Below, one piece after another: positions 27,176-36,021 of a stretch of 64,000 nt of DNA; the first letter of the stretch is position 1; each line of letters starts with the position of its first letter. Location: positions 23,170 through 87,169 of the forward strand of contig NZ_JBFHJW010000010.1 in the NCBI RefSeq assembly GCF_041595635.1. The letters are read 5' to 3'. The DNA is from Labilibaculum sp041595635. GTDB lineage: Bacteria; Bacteroidota; Bacteroidia; Bacteroidales; Marinifilaceae. Under the pieces are notes generated by a model. It was given only the letters and a program-made list of their open reading frames with translations. It was not told the origin of the DNA and made no database searches. The translations under genes and the position numbers were made by a program.

Positions 27176-27637
27176 TTAAAATTGCTTCAACAAATTGGCC
27201 ATTTCGATGGCTGAAACTGCAGCTTCGAAACCTTTGTTTCCCGCTTTTGTTCCAGCACGCTCAATAGCTTGCTCGATAGAATCGGTAGTTAACACACCAA
27301 AAATAACAGGCACTTCCTGATCTAAAGAAACACTTGCAACACCTTTAGTAACCTCCCCCGACACATATTCGAAATGAGGAGTGGAACCTTTAATTACAGC
27401 TCCCAAACAAATAATTGCATCGTACTTTCCACTCTTCGCCATTTTTTTTGCAATCAATGGAATTTCAAATGCACCTGGAACCCAAGCTACATCAACATCG
27501 TCGGTAGAAGCACCATGACGGTTGATTGCATCCAAAGCCCCTTCCAATAATTTTCCACCAATAAATTCGTTAAAACGACCGGCAACAATTCCGAATTTTA
27601 AATCTTTTGCTATCAGCTTTCCTTCTATTGTATTCAT
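27176..27637 (-). CDS. ribH: 6,7-dimethyl-8-ribityllumazine synthase
   Basis: Condenses the ribitylamino-pyrimidine with dihydroxybutanone-phosphate, the penultimate step of riboflavin synthesis. 153 residues from the ATG at 27637 (MNTIEGKLIAKD). The upstream in-frame extension to 27715 is non-family sequence and was dropped. Motifs: GIVAGRFNEFIGGKLLEGAL, WVPGAFEIPL, CLGAVIKGSTPHFEYV (with the catalytic His region), and FGVLTTDSIEQAIERAG. It is the last gene of the riboflavin operon. Confidence 0.96.
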   Translation of the reverse strand: MNTIEGKLIAKDLKFGIVAGRFNEFIGGKLLEGALDAINRHGASTDDVDVAWVPGAFEIPLIAKKMAKSGKYDAIICLGAVIKGSTPHFEYVSGEVTKGVASVSLDQEVPVIFGVLTTDSIEQAIERAGTKAGNKGFEAAVSAIEMANLLKQF

Positions 27638-27715
27638 TTTATTTAGTTTAAGATGTGAGACCTGAGATTTTAGTCGTGACATGACTTTATATTCCCTCAT
27701 CGCCCATAAGTCCAT

Positions 27716-28960
27716 TTACTTTTTAATAATTTTTTTATCGTCATTTTGCAAATTCCATTTTACATCCTGATGCAAAAGGTGACCCATTTTTTTCATTTTG
27801 GTCTGCAAATAAAATTCATTCTTTTCATTACAGGTCATTTCAATTTCTTCACGACCGACAATTTTCAAACCATATCCTTTTAAACCTGCAACTTTTAGAG
27901 GATTATTGGTCATCAAAGTCAGATCTTTCACGCCCAAATCGGCTAAAATTGCAGCACCAATTCCATAATCACGTAAATCAGCCTTAAAGCCCAAAGCCAA
28001 ATTCGCTTCCACCGTATCCATTCCCATATCCTGAAGCTGATAAGCTTTTAACTTATTCATCAAACCAATACCTCGTCCTTCCTGACGCATGTACAACAAA
28101 ACGCCTCTTCCGGCCTCATTAATTCTTCTCATCGCTTCCTGAAGTTGATCACCACAGTCACATCGCAAAGAACCAAAAGCATCACCAGTTAAACATTCCG
28201 AATGCACACGAACCAAAACAGGATCGGCAGTATTTACATCTCCTTTTACCAAAGCCACATGATGCTCTCCGGTTATTTTATTGATATAACCATGAGCTCT
28301 GAATTCACCATATTTAGTTGGCATAGCTGTTTCTGTAATCTTTTCAATAACAGTCTCGGTCTGCCTACGATATTGAATCAAATCAGCAATGGTAATCATT
28401 TTTAAATCGTGCTTTTCAATGTATTTTCTCAGTTGGGGAACACGAGCCATGGTCCCATCCTCATTCATAATTTCACAAATCACACCTGCAGGGTAAAATC
28501 CTGCCATTCTGGCCAAATCAACTGCTGCTTCGGTATGACCAGCACGAACCAACACCCCATTTTTACGAGCTACCAGAGGAAAAACATGTCCAGGTCGGGT
28601 AAAATCTTCAGGCTTGGCCTTTTTATCGAATATTTTCTGAATTGTATGAGCACGCTCATGAGCTGAAATTCCCGTTGCGCAATCTGCTGCATCAATACTC
28701 ACAGTAAATGCTGTTTGTTTCGCATCGGTGTTATTGTACACCATCATGTCAATATTCAACTCGTCCAAACGCTTCCTTACAATAGGCATACAAATCAATC
28801 CACCAGCCTGTCGGGCCATAAAATTAATTGCCTCAGGTGTTACCATTTCGGCCGCCATTAATAAATCCCCTTCATTTTCACGATCCTCATCATCAACCAC
28901 CACAATCATTTTCCCTAGCTTGATGTCTTCTATCGCCTCTTCAATTGTATGAAATTTCAT
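27716..28960 (-). CDS. ribBA: bifunctional DHBP synthase / GTP cyclohydrolase II
   Basis: Makes both riboflavin precursors. The N-terminal RibB half (about residues 1-200) has VVVDDEDRENEGDLLMAAE and the acid-sugar-phosphate site TGISAHERAHTI with GHVFPL. The C-terminal RibA half has the zinc cysteines in HSECLTGDAFGSLRCDCGDQ and the GTP-site motif MRQEGRGIGL. At 414 residues, both halves are complete with their key residues. Confidence 0.96.
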   Translation of the reverse strand: MKFHTIEEAIEDIKLGKMIVVVDDEDRENEGDLLMAAEMVTPEAINFMARQAGGLICMPIVRKRLDELNIDMMVYNNTDAKQTAFTVSIDAADCATGISAHERAHTIQKIFDKKAKPEDFTRPGHVFPLVARKNGVLVRAGHTEAAVDLARMAGFYPAGVICEIMNEDGTMARVPQLRKYIEKHDLKMITIADLIQYRRQTETVIEKITETAMPTKYGEFRAHGYINKITGEHHVALVKGDVNTADPVLVRVHSECLTGDAFGSLRCDCGDQLQEAMRRINEAGRGVLLYMRQEGRGIGLMNKLKAYQLQDMGMDTVEANLALGFKADLRDYGIGAAILADLGVKDLTLMTNNPLKVAGLKGYGLKIVGREEIEMTCNEKNEFYLQTKMKKMGHLLHQDVKWNLQNDDKKIIKK

Positions 28961-28991
28961 AATATATTGTTATTTTATATCAGTAATTACT

Positions 28992-29648
28992 TTAAGCAAA
29001 TCCATTTTCTTTTAAAAAATTCATCGAGATATCCGACTTCTTCTGCTTTGCTTCCTCATCTCTGTAAAGCATGAACTTCTCGATGTATTTGGCTGTCATG
29101 TCGCACTCTAAATTCACTTTATCCCCTTTTCTCTTGGAAGTTAAAGTCGTATCCTCCTGTGTCAACGGTATAATCGAAACTTTAAACATTTTCTCATCCA
29201 CATAAGCCACAGTCAGGCTGATACCATCAATAGCAACAGAACCCTTCTCAACGATATATTTTAAGATGTTTTTAGGAGCAGCTATGCTTACCCAAATGGC
29301 GTTATCGTCATGTTCTTTGGCTAGCACCTCGCCCAAACCATCAACATGACCGCTTACCATATGGCCTCCCAATCGATCGCCAACACGAACCGCACGTTCT
29401 AAATTCACTTTACTACCAGGTCTTAGTTGTTCAAAGCTCGTTCGACTCATGGTTTCCGGCATCACATCGGCCGAGAATCCTTTCGAATCAAAATTCACAA
29501 CCGTTAGGCAAATACCATTTGTTGCAATACTATCTCCCACTTTCACATCATCCAGAATCTTACTTGCCGAAACCATCAAACGAATTGACTTTCCTCCTCG
29601 TTTTATGGATTTGATGTTTCCTATTTCTTCAATCAATCCTGTAAACAT
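28992..29648 (-). CDS. ribE: riboflavin synthase (alpha subunit)
   Basis: Dismutates two lumazine molecules to riboflavin. 218 residues with two lumazine-binding repeats: the first starts MFTGLIEEIGNIKSI with GDSIATNGICLTV, the second starts GGHMVSGHVDGLGEV with KGSVAIDGISLTV. It follows ribD after 40 bases and precedes ribBA by 31 bases. Confidence 0.96.
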   Translation of the reverse strand: MFTGLIEEIGNIKSIKRGGKSIRLMVSASKILDDVKVGDSIATNGICLTVVNFDSKGFSADVMPETMSRTSFEQLRPGSKVNLERAVRVGDRLGGHMVSGHVDGLGEVLAKEHDDNAIWVSIAAPKNILKYIVEKGSVAIDGISLTVAYVDEKMFKVSIIPLTQEDTTLTSKRKGDKVNLECDMTAKYIEKFMLYRDEEAKQKKSDISMNFLKENGFA

Positions 29649-29688
29649 TTTTTCAAGTATCAGTTTTAGTAAACAGCTATTAACTATT

Positions 29689-30792
29689 TTATTTCTTTAT
29701 AATTTTTCCAGTCAGCATCAAATCCTTTCCAAGCTGATGAATTTCTATATTTTGCAATTCAATAGCATCTTTCATGAATTCAATTCCTTCGCCACCTACT
29801 GGTGATTTCGCACTTGCTCCTCCAATAATTTTAGGAGCAATAAAGGAGATCACCTCATCAACAATACCAGTCTGCAAAGCCGAAAAATTAAGACTTGCAC
29901 CTCCTTCCAAAAGAATTCCATCGATTCCTTCCTGGCCAAGCTTCACCAATAAATTCTGGAGATCAACTCTTTCATTTCTAGATTTTATCTGCAAAACCAA
30001 GTTTCCCAAGTCTTCAATCTGTTTGATCTTTCTCGCATCCGCATTTTCTGTTAACGCAACAATTGTTTTGGCTACGTCTGAGGAATTTAGAATTTTTGAC
30101 TGTAGGGGAATTCGAGCCTTACTATCTACAACAATTCGAATTGGGTTTCTTCCTTCCTTCCCATCTAAACGAGTGGTAAGCATTGGATCATCAGCAATAA
30201 CAGTGTTTACGCCCACCATAATCGCCGACAACTCATTTCTTAGTTCATGAACTCTCCGACGCGACTTATCATTAGAAACCCATCGCGAATCACCCGTGTA
30301 ACTTGCAATTTTTCCATCCAAAGTCATAGCTGTTTTCATGACTACAAAAGGTGTTTTCTTTTGAATATATTTTAAAAATACCCGATTCAATTCACTCAAC
30401 TCCTCACACAGGAAACCAAATTCCACTTCAATTCCATTTTCTTCCAATATCTTTACACCTTTTCCTGCCACCAAAGGATTAGGATCAAGCATTCCGATCA
30501 CCACTTTTGCAATTTTATGCTTCACTATGGCTTCGGCACAAGGAGGTGTTTTTCCGTAATGAGAACAAGGCTCTAAAGTTACATACATAGTAGCACCTTC
30601 TACCAATTTTGTTGCTGAACGAAAGGCATTCACCTCGGCATGCGGGCCACCAAAATACTCATGATAACCTTCTCCAATAATCTCATTATCGCGCACAATT
30701 ACAGCTCCCACCAAAGGATTAGGGTTCACTCGTCCGATTCCTTTTTGGGCCAGTTCGAAAGCCCTTTGCATATATTGATATTCCTTACTCAT
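29689..30792 (-). CDS. ribD: bifunctional pyrimidine deaminase/reductase RibD
   Basis: Deaminates and reduces the pyrimidine intermediate of riboflavin synthesis. The deaminase half has the zinc site GGPHAEVNAF and LEPCSHYGKTPPCAEAI. The reductase half has VVMKTAMTLDGKIASYTGDS, RRRVHELR, VGVNTVIADDPMLTTR and LLEGGASLNFS. The ATG at 30792 (MSKEYQYMQRAFELAQKG) was chosen because the sequence upstream is the riboswitch terminator. First gene of the operon. Confidence 0.96.
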   Translation of the reverse strand: MSKEYQYMQRAFELAQKGIGRVNPNPLVGAVIVRDNEIIGEGYHEYFGGPHAEVNAFRSATKLVEGATMYVTLEPCSHYGKTPPCAEAIVKHKIAKVVIGMLDPNPLVAGKGVKILEENGIEVEFGFLCEELSELNRVFLKYIQKKTPFVVMKTAMTLDGKIASYTGDSRWVSNDKSRRRVHELRNELSAIMVGVNTVIADDPMLTTRLDGKEGRNPIRIVVDSKARIPLQSKILNSSDVAKTIVALTENADARKIKQIEDLGNLVLQIKSRNERVDLQNLLVKLGQEGIDGILLEGGASLNFSALQTGIVDEVISFIAPKIIGGASAKSPVGGEGIEFMKDAIELQNIEIHQLGKDLMLTGKIIKK

Positions 30793-30798
30793 TTGCAT

Positions 30799-30840
30799 AA
30801 AAACAAAAAGCCCTGAACAGTTAAAAAAACTATTCAGGGC
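30799..30840 (-). terminator. riboswitch-linked terminator before ribD
   Basis: On the minus strand, GCCCTGAA and its complement TTCAGGGC (30810-30840) with a 15-base loop are followed by TTTTTGTTTTT. An intrinsic terminator between the aptamer and the ribD start is the classic layout for FMN control by premature termination. The ribD start lies just past the T run. Confidence 0.88.
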
Positions 30841-30912
30841 ATTTAAATTATAGGTATAGCCACACAGAAATGCATCCATTGGCATGAATCAATCAAATTG
30901 ATCAATTGTTTT

Positions 30913-31022
30913 TCTTCTCCCATCCAGACTGTACTGTCGGTACTGGAATCACACCAGTTCAATCTCGTTAAAGATTCGCGGACTATCACCGCCGGTCGGG
31001 AATTTCACCCTGCCCTGAAGAA
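30913..31022 (-). ncRNA. FMN riboswitch (RFN element)
   Basis: The conserved RFN blocks are all present on the minus strand, in order: CAGGGCAGGGTGAAATTCCC, GACCGGCGGT, a variable hairpin (AATCTTTAACGAGATT), CTGGTGTGATTCCAG, ACCGACAGTACAGTCTGGAT and GGGAGAAG. The closing stem is TTTCTTC/GAAGAAA. It binds FMN and lowers expression of the rib operon. Confidence 0.96.
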
Positions 31023-31066
31023 ACAATAAATATGATGAAATAAGATTTTTAACCCCATTTCTGCTA

Positions 31067-31097
31067 CAAATATATAGTTTTCGATACTAAAAACAAA
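31067..31097 (-). promoter_or_regulatory. promoter of the riboflavin operon
   Basis: TTTG (31097-31094), exactly 19 bases, TATATTTG (31074-31067) on the minus strand. The expected transcript start is about 40 bases before the RFN element. Confidence 0.8.
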
Positions 31098-31278
31098 TCG
31101 GCAAAATAGTCTGTGCAACAGATCGCTCTATTTTAAACTTCTAATTAGTAGCATTGCTCTGCTCTATATAAGACTTCTGTAGTATCAAGAAAACACATTC
31201 TAGTATAAAAATATCATCCAAGTTATTATTTCCATCTTAATGTATGGCAGCGAGTTTCGGAAATGGCATTAAAATTTC

Positions 31279-31286
31279 TATCTTTG
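31279..31286 (+). promoter_or_regulatory. era promoter -7 box
   Basis: TATCTTTG fits TAnnTTTG and lies 33 bases before the era ATG. A degenerate TTTC is seen near -33. Confidence 0.55.
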
Positions 31287-31319
31287 CAAAAAATTTTAAA
31301 TCACTAAATTGGAGTACAT

Positions 31320-32201
31320 ATGCCTCATAGATCAGGTTTTGTAAATATCATTGGAAATCCTAATGTTGGAAAATCAACCTTAATGAATAATTTGGTAGGA
31401 CAACGACTTTCGATTATCACTTCGAAATCGCAAACTACTCGTCACCGAATTAAAGGAATTGTTAATGGAGAGGATTTTCAGATAGTGTACTCTGATACCC
31501 CTGGAGTTTTAAAACCCAACTACAAACTTCAAGAGTCGATGATGAAATTTTCGACCTCTGCATTGGTTGATGCTGACATTATTTTATATGTTACCGATGT
31601 GGTGGAAACCATGGATAAAAACGAAGATTTCCTGAAAAAAGTTCAAAACACAGATATTCCAGTTCTTTTGTTGATAAATAAAATTGACCTAAGTAATCAG
31701 GATAAATTGGAAAAACTCGTTGATCGCTGGAAAGAAAAACTGCCTAAAGCAGAAATTTTTCCACTATCGGCCAAAGAAAACTTTAATGTGTCGAATGTAT
31801 TCGATCGCATTTTAGAACTACTACCAGTCGCTCCTCCATACTTCGACAAAGAGCAGATGACAGATTTACCAGAACGTTTCTTTGTGAATGAAATTATTCG
31901 TGAAAAAGTGTTACTGAATTACGAAAAAGAAATTCCTTACGCAGTGGAAGTGGAAGTTGAGGAATTTAAAAACGAATCAAAAATCATCAACATTATGGCA
32001 GTTATTAATGTTGAGCGAACTTCTCAAAAAGGAATTATCATAGGTCATCAAGGAAAAGCCTTAAAAAAAGTAGGTACCGAAGCCCGATTGGATTTAGAGT
32101 CGTTTTTTGGAAAAAAAGTATTTTTAAAATTGTATGTTAAAGTAGCCAAAGACTGGAGAAGTAAAGATTCTCAGCTAAAAGGTTTTGGATACAATCAGTA
32201 A
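31320..32201 (+). CDS. era: GTPase Era
   Basis: Essential GTPase for 16S rRNA processing and 30S assembly. 293 residues. G1 GNPNVGKST, G3 DTPGVLKP, G4 NKID and G5 SAKE form the N-terminal G domain. The C-terminal KH RNA-binding domain has GIIIGHQGKALKKVG. der follows on the same strand after 96 bases. Confidence 0.97.
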   Translation: MPHRSGFVNIIGNPNVGKSTLMNNLVGQRLSIITSKSQTTRHRIKGIVNGEDFQIVYSDTPGVLKPNYKLQESMMKFSTSALVDADIILYVTDVVETMDKNEDFLKKVQNTDIPVLLLINKIDLSNQDKLEKLVDRWKEKLPKAEIFPLSAKENFNVSNVFDRILELLPVAPPYFDKEQMTDLPERFFVNEIIREKVLLNYEKEIPYAVEVEVEEFKNESKIINIMAVINVERTSQKGIIIGHQGKALKKVGTEARLDLESFFGKKVFLKLYVKVAKDWRSKDSQLKGFGYNQ

Positions 32202-32297
32202 GAGCAAAATAGCTCGATACGATAAAAAACACTTCCGTATTTTAAATAAAATAAGTTAAGAATTACGCGCAGAGATTGCGTTAGCAAAAATAAAAGA

Positions 32298-33605
32298 ATG
32301 AGCAATATTGTTGCAATCGTAGGAAGACCCAACGTTGGAAAATCTACACTTTTTAATCGATTAACAGGAACACGAAAGGCAATCGTAAACGAAACTGCCG
32401 GAGTAACCCGTGATCGAAATTATGGAAAATCGGAATGGAATGGCGTTGAATTTTCGGTAATAGATACTGGAGGTTACGCTACCAACTCTGAAGATATTTT
32501 TGAGGAGGAAATACGCAAACAGGTAATGATTGCCATAGAGGAAGCCGATTCAATCCTTTTTGTTCTTGATGTGCAGCATGGAATCACAGATTTAGATACC
32601 GCCGTTGCTAATATACTACGTCGCACCAAAAAGAAGGTATATTTGGTTGCCAACAAAGCAGACAACTCCGATTTAATTTTTGCTGCCAACGAATTCTATT
32701 CCATCGGAATAGGCGAAGTAGTTTTTCCTATTTCGTCGGTGAATGGTTCTGGAACAGGAGATTTACTGGATGAGTTAATCAATAATTTTGAAATCAAAGC
32801 CAACGATGAAGAGGAAGATCTTCCAAGAATAGCCTTTGTTGGTCGTCCAAATGTTGGAAAATCATCTACTGTGAATGCATTGGTAGGCATCGATAGAAAT
32901 ATTGTAACTGATGTTGCTGGAACTACCAGAGATTCTATTCACACCCGATTTCAAAAATTTGGTCATGATTTTATCATGGTAGACACGGCTGGAGTTCGAA
33001 AAAAACCAAAAGTACATGAAGATCTAGAATTCTATTCTGTGATGCGTTCCATAAGAACCATTGAAAGTGCCGATGTTTGTGTTCTAATTTTAGATGCAAC
33101 ACGTGGCGTAGAAGCTCAGGATTTAAGTATTCTTGATATTATAATTAACAACCGTAAAGGTGTTGTTATCATGATTAACAAATGGGATTTGGTGGATAAG
33201 GAAACCAATACCATGAAAGAATTCGAAGAGGAAATTAGAAATCGAATTGCCCCTTTTAAAGATGTTCCAATTATTTTCACCTCTGCACTTACTAAGCAAC
33301 GATTAATTCAGGTTTTGGAATCGGCACTTGAGGTATATGAAAATCGTGTTCGTAAAATTCCAACTTCGGAACTAAATAATGTAATGCAAAAAGCAATTGC
33401 AGCACTTAATCCTCCTGCACTTAAAGGAAAGTTCATAAAAATTAAATACGTAACGCAACTGCCCACTCACGCACCAACTTTTGCATTTTATTGCAATCTG
33501 CCTCAATACATTAAGGATCCATACAAAAGATACCTTGAAAATCAGATTCGAAAAAACTGGTCGTTTACCGGAGTTCCTATACAAATTTTCGTAAGAAAAA
33601 AATAA
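32298..33605 (+). CDS. der: GTPase Der (EngA)
   Basis: Ribosome assembly GTPase acting on the 50S subunit. 435 residues with two successive G domains, each with GRPNVGKS(T/S), DT(G/A)G and N-K-x-D (NKAD, NKWD), then a KH-like C-terminal domain. It is probably transcribed with era and ends at a strong terminator. Confidence 0.97.
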   Translation: MSNIVAIVGRPNVGKSTLFNRLTGTRKAIVNETAGVTRDRNYGKSEWNGVEFSVIDTGGYATNSEDIFEEEIRKQVMIAIEEADSILFVLDVQHGITDLDTAVANILRRTKKKVYLVANKADNSDLIFAANEFYSIGIGEVVFPISSVNGSGTGDLLDELINNFEIKANDEEEDLPRIAFVGRPNVGKSSTVNALVGIDRNIVTDVAGTTRDSIHTRFQKFGHDFIMVDTAGVRKKPKVHEDLEFYSVMRSIRTIESADVCVLILDATRGVEAQDLSILDIIINNRKGVVIMINKWDLVDKETNTMKEFEEEIRNRIAPFKDVPIIFTSALTKQRLIQVLESALEVYENRVRKIPTSELNNVMQKAIAALNPPALKGKFIKIKYVTQLPTHAPTFAFYCNLPQYIKDPYKRYLENQIRKNWSFTGVPIQIFVRKK

Positions 33606-33628
33606 ACTGCTACAAGCAGTATTTTACC

Positions 33629-33663
33629 AACCGATTCAGATCTTCTGAGTCGGTTTTTTTTTA
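33629..33663 (+). terminator. der terminator
   Basis: AACCGATTCAGA pairs with TCTGAGTCGGTT (one mismatch) around loop TCT, followed by a long T run. Confidence 0.92.
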
Positions 33664-33899
33664 TCCTTAAAAAGCAAAAATAAATACCAACAATTAGGTA
33701 TTGCGAGCCTTTGTAGGAACGCTACTTTAGTGGGAATTTATTAAATGCTATGAATAGCTGCAATTTCTAATTCCATTGCCTTGAGAATATTTTCTTAGTG
33801 TAATCTCTCATTTTGTTTCAGTTTTTGCAAGTATATACATTGATATTCTTCGGATATCTCTTGGTTTTTGTTAATTTAGACTCATTAAAAACACAAAGA

Positions 33900-34628
33900 A
33901 TGCGCATTAAAAAAGATATGAAACTAGCCCATGTAATTCAACAGAACTACATGCTTATTCCTGTCATTCATCGATTTGGAATCAATTTGGGTTTTGGAGA
34001 CAAAACTGTTTCTGATGTGTGCGAAGAAAACGAAGTTGATTTAAACTTCTTCCTCCAATTGGTAAATGCTTATCACGATAAGGATTATTTTCCAAAAGAA
34101 GAACTTCAAAGCATTTCTGTCAAGAATATTATTAACTATTTAAAAATGACTCATTCGAGTTATTTAAACGAAAAGCTCTCTGAAATTGAGCAAAAAATAA
34201 TTTCTCTACATGCTGAAGATCAAGAAGATGAAAAATACATTCTTTTAATAAGAAATTTTTTTGAAGGTTATAAATCAGAGCTTACAGAGCATATTATGCA
34301 CGAGGAAGATGTTGTCTTTCCCTATATATTTGCAGTAGATGAAATTATTAAGACACAACAATTCACGGCAAAAAATAGAGACCTCTTCAATTCCTTTTCC
34401 ATTGAAAATTATGAAAAAGGCCACAATGATGTGGAAGAAAAACTGATGGATTTAAAAACAATAATGATCAAATACCTTACTCCACCCGCAAACTGCACAC
34501 TTTATCATAACATTATTCAAGATCTATTTAAACTAGAAGAAGATTTAAATTACCATTCACGTATAGAAGATAAAGTACTTACGCCAAAAGTCATACTCAT
34601 GGAGAAATCGATCAACAACCTATTTTAA
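33900..34628 (+). CDS. RIC-like hemerythrin-domain protein with a Cys-less N-terminal domain
   Basis: About 242 residues. The layout matches di-iron RIC/ScdA/YtfE proteins of iron-sulfur repair and NO defence. A short N-terminal ScdA_N-like domain (LAHVIQQNYMLIPVIHRFGI) is followed by a four-helix hemerythrin domain with metal-ligand motifs THSSYL, TEHIMHEEDVVFPY, KGHNDVEEKL and LNYHSRIEDKVLTP. In ScdA_N the GI is normally followed by a Cys-Cys pair (DFCCGG); here it is NLGFGD, with no Cys. The ATG at 33900 was chosen because the sequence upstream is not family-like. It is paired with the LuxR gene 9 bases downstream. It could be a sensor rather than a repair protein. Confidence 0.75.
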   Translation: MRIKKDMKLAHVIQQNYMLIPVIHRFGINLGFGDKTVSDVCEENEVDLNFFLQLVNAYHDKDYFPKEELQSISVKNIINYLKMTHSSYLNEKLSEIEQKIISLHAEDQEDEKYILLIRNFFEGYKSELTEHIMHEEDVVFPYIFAVDEIIKTQQFTAKNRDLFNSFSIENYEKGHNDVEEKLMDLKTIMIKYLTPPANCTLYHNIIQDLFKLEEDLNYHSRIEDKVLTPKVILMEKSINNLF

Positions 34629-34637
34629 ATTCGTATT

Positions 34638-35234
34638 ATGCCAAGATCTACTATTCTTATTGCGGAAAGTTCCTGCCTGATTCGAAGAGGACTTCGATCT
34701 ATTCTTCAAAATTTGGAGAATGTAGAAATAATGCAACTTATTGATGACAAGGAAGACGTATGTGCAACAGTGAACAATAAAAAGCCTGATATTCTTATTA
34801 TCAACCCCAAAATGATGCCTTCGGATTGTATTAATTTAAAAAAAGAATTTATGAATGCTCACAAACTTTCATTGATCTTACTTTCTGATCAGGAAAAACT
34901 AAGGGATCAATTCAAAGCAGATGGATACATTCACTATCAAGACAAACAAGAACAGATTTTGGATCTGATTCAGGAAGTTCTCGCTAAAAAACATAAAAAT
35001 AAAATTCCCGATAAGAATGCAGAAACCATTAGCTCACGAGAAAAAAACATTTTGAAACACATCGCTCTTGGACTGACCAACAAAGAAATTGCCGATCAGC
35101 TATACATTAGCATTCACACGGTAGTTACACACCGTAAAAATATCACTCAAAAATTAGGTATAAAATCGGTATCTGGTCTTACTGTTTATGCCATTTTACA
35201 CAATCTAATTTCCATGGATGATGTGAAGCAATAA
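34638..35234 (+). CDS. LuxR-family regulator with an Asp-less receiver
   Basis: A 198-residue response-regulator-like protein. The C-terminal LuxR/NarL helix-turn-helix is standard: SSREKNILKHIALGLTNKEI then ADQLYISIHTVVTHRKNI. The N-terminal receiver keeps the fold (ILIAESSCLIRRGLRSIL) but lacks two hallmarks: the acidic pair is Glu-Ser, and the phospho-acceptor position in PDILIINPKMMP is Asn instead of Asp. It is therefore unlikely to be phosphorylated normally. It sits 9 bases after the RIC-like gene, which suggests control by that protein or by a ligand. Confidence 0.88.
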   Translation: MPRSTILIAESSCLIRRGLRSILQNLENVEIMQLIDDKEDVCATVNNKKPDILIINPKMMPSDCINLKKEFMNAHKLSLILLSDQEKLRDQFKADGYIHYQDKQEQILDLIQEVLAKKHKNKIPDKNAETISSREKNILKHIALGLTNKEIADQLYISIHTVVTHRKNITQKLGIKSVSGLTVYAILHNLISMDDVKQ

Positions 35235-35241
35235 ACAGGTT

Positions 35242-36021
35242 CTAAAGTTCAATTTCAACACCAGCCTCAAGATTTATCGTGTTAAAATATTTTTTAAATT
35301 CATCCTGAACAGCAAAACTAGTACAATGAGTTGCTCCTAACAATTCCAATTTTACTTTCTGAAAATAGGCCACAGTTTTTTGAAAAACCTCATCGATTTT
35401 CTTCAGATGAAAACCTCCCAAAACTGCATAGACTTTCTCTTCACCACACATTTCTTTGGCATAGGCTACAGTATTGCATATTCCGGCATGAGCACATCCA
35501 CTAATCACCACTAAACCTTTATTAGTTTTGATAGCGATTCCTGAATCATCCGTAACAAAATCTGGAGAACCATCGGCCAATAAAAAGGTAGTCGATTGTG
35601 ATTCAAAATCGTTTTTCCTCGGAATCTCACCTAAAAAAACCATTTTATCGCTGATCCAATAAGGCGATTTGTATTCCTCTAAAGAAAATTTTGCAGCCAT
35701 TTCTTCTCTTGATAATTTTAAACCAACAATAGATTTAGCTTCCTTCCGATAGCGCAAACAAAATGAATTTGGATGTGTTATTAAGCGTTTTCCCGATATA
35801 AACTGCAAACCATCACCATGATCCCAATGTCCGTGACTCAAAACGATGGTTTTAAGCTCGTCTAAATTAAGATTCATTTTGGCAGCATTCTCTAAAAAAA
35901 GAGAAGTTGGACCAACATCAAACAAGATTCTTTCATCCGCTTCAATAAGTGCAGAAAAACCATGTACAGCTTCAAAACCTTGAGCCGCTGTATTATCAAC
36001 AAGAACTTTAATATTCATCAT
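35242..36021 (-). CDS. MBL-fold metallohydrolase
   Basis: A 259-residue metallo-beta-lactamase-fold enzyme. The metal site is LSHGHWDHGDG; further ligands appear in VVISGCAHAGICNTV and near LLGATHCT. The layout resembles the dihydropterin-ribofuranosyl-aminobenzene-phosphate synthase-like (YydL-like) subgroup. The true substrate is unknown. It follows directly (0-base gap) after the giant histidine kinase, so the two are co-transcribed. No signal peptide is present. Confidence 0.85.
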   Translation of the reverse strand: MMNIKVLVDNTAAQGFEAVHGFSALIEADERILFDVGPTSLFLENAAKMNLNLDELKTIVLSHGHWDHGDGLQFISGKRLITHPNSFCLRYRKEAKSIVGLKLSREEMAAKFSLEEYKSPYWISDKMVFLGEIPRKNDFESQSTTFLLADGSPDFVTDDSGIAIKTNKGLVVISGCAHAGICNTVAYAKEMCGEEKVYAVLGGFHLKKIDEVFQKTVAYFQKVKLELLGATHCTSFAVQDEFKKYFNTINLEAGVEIEL

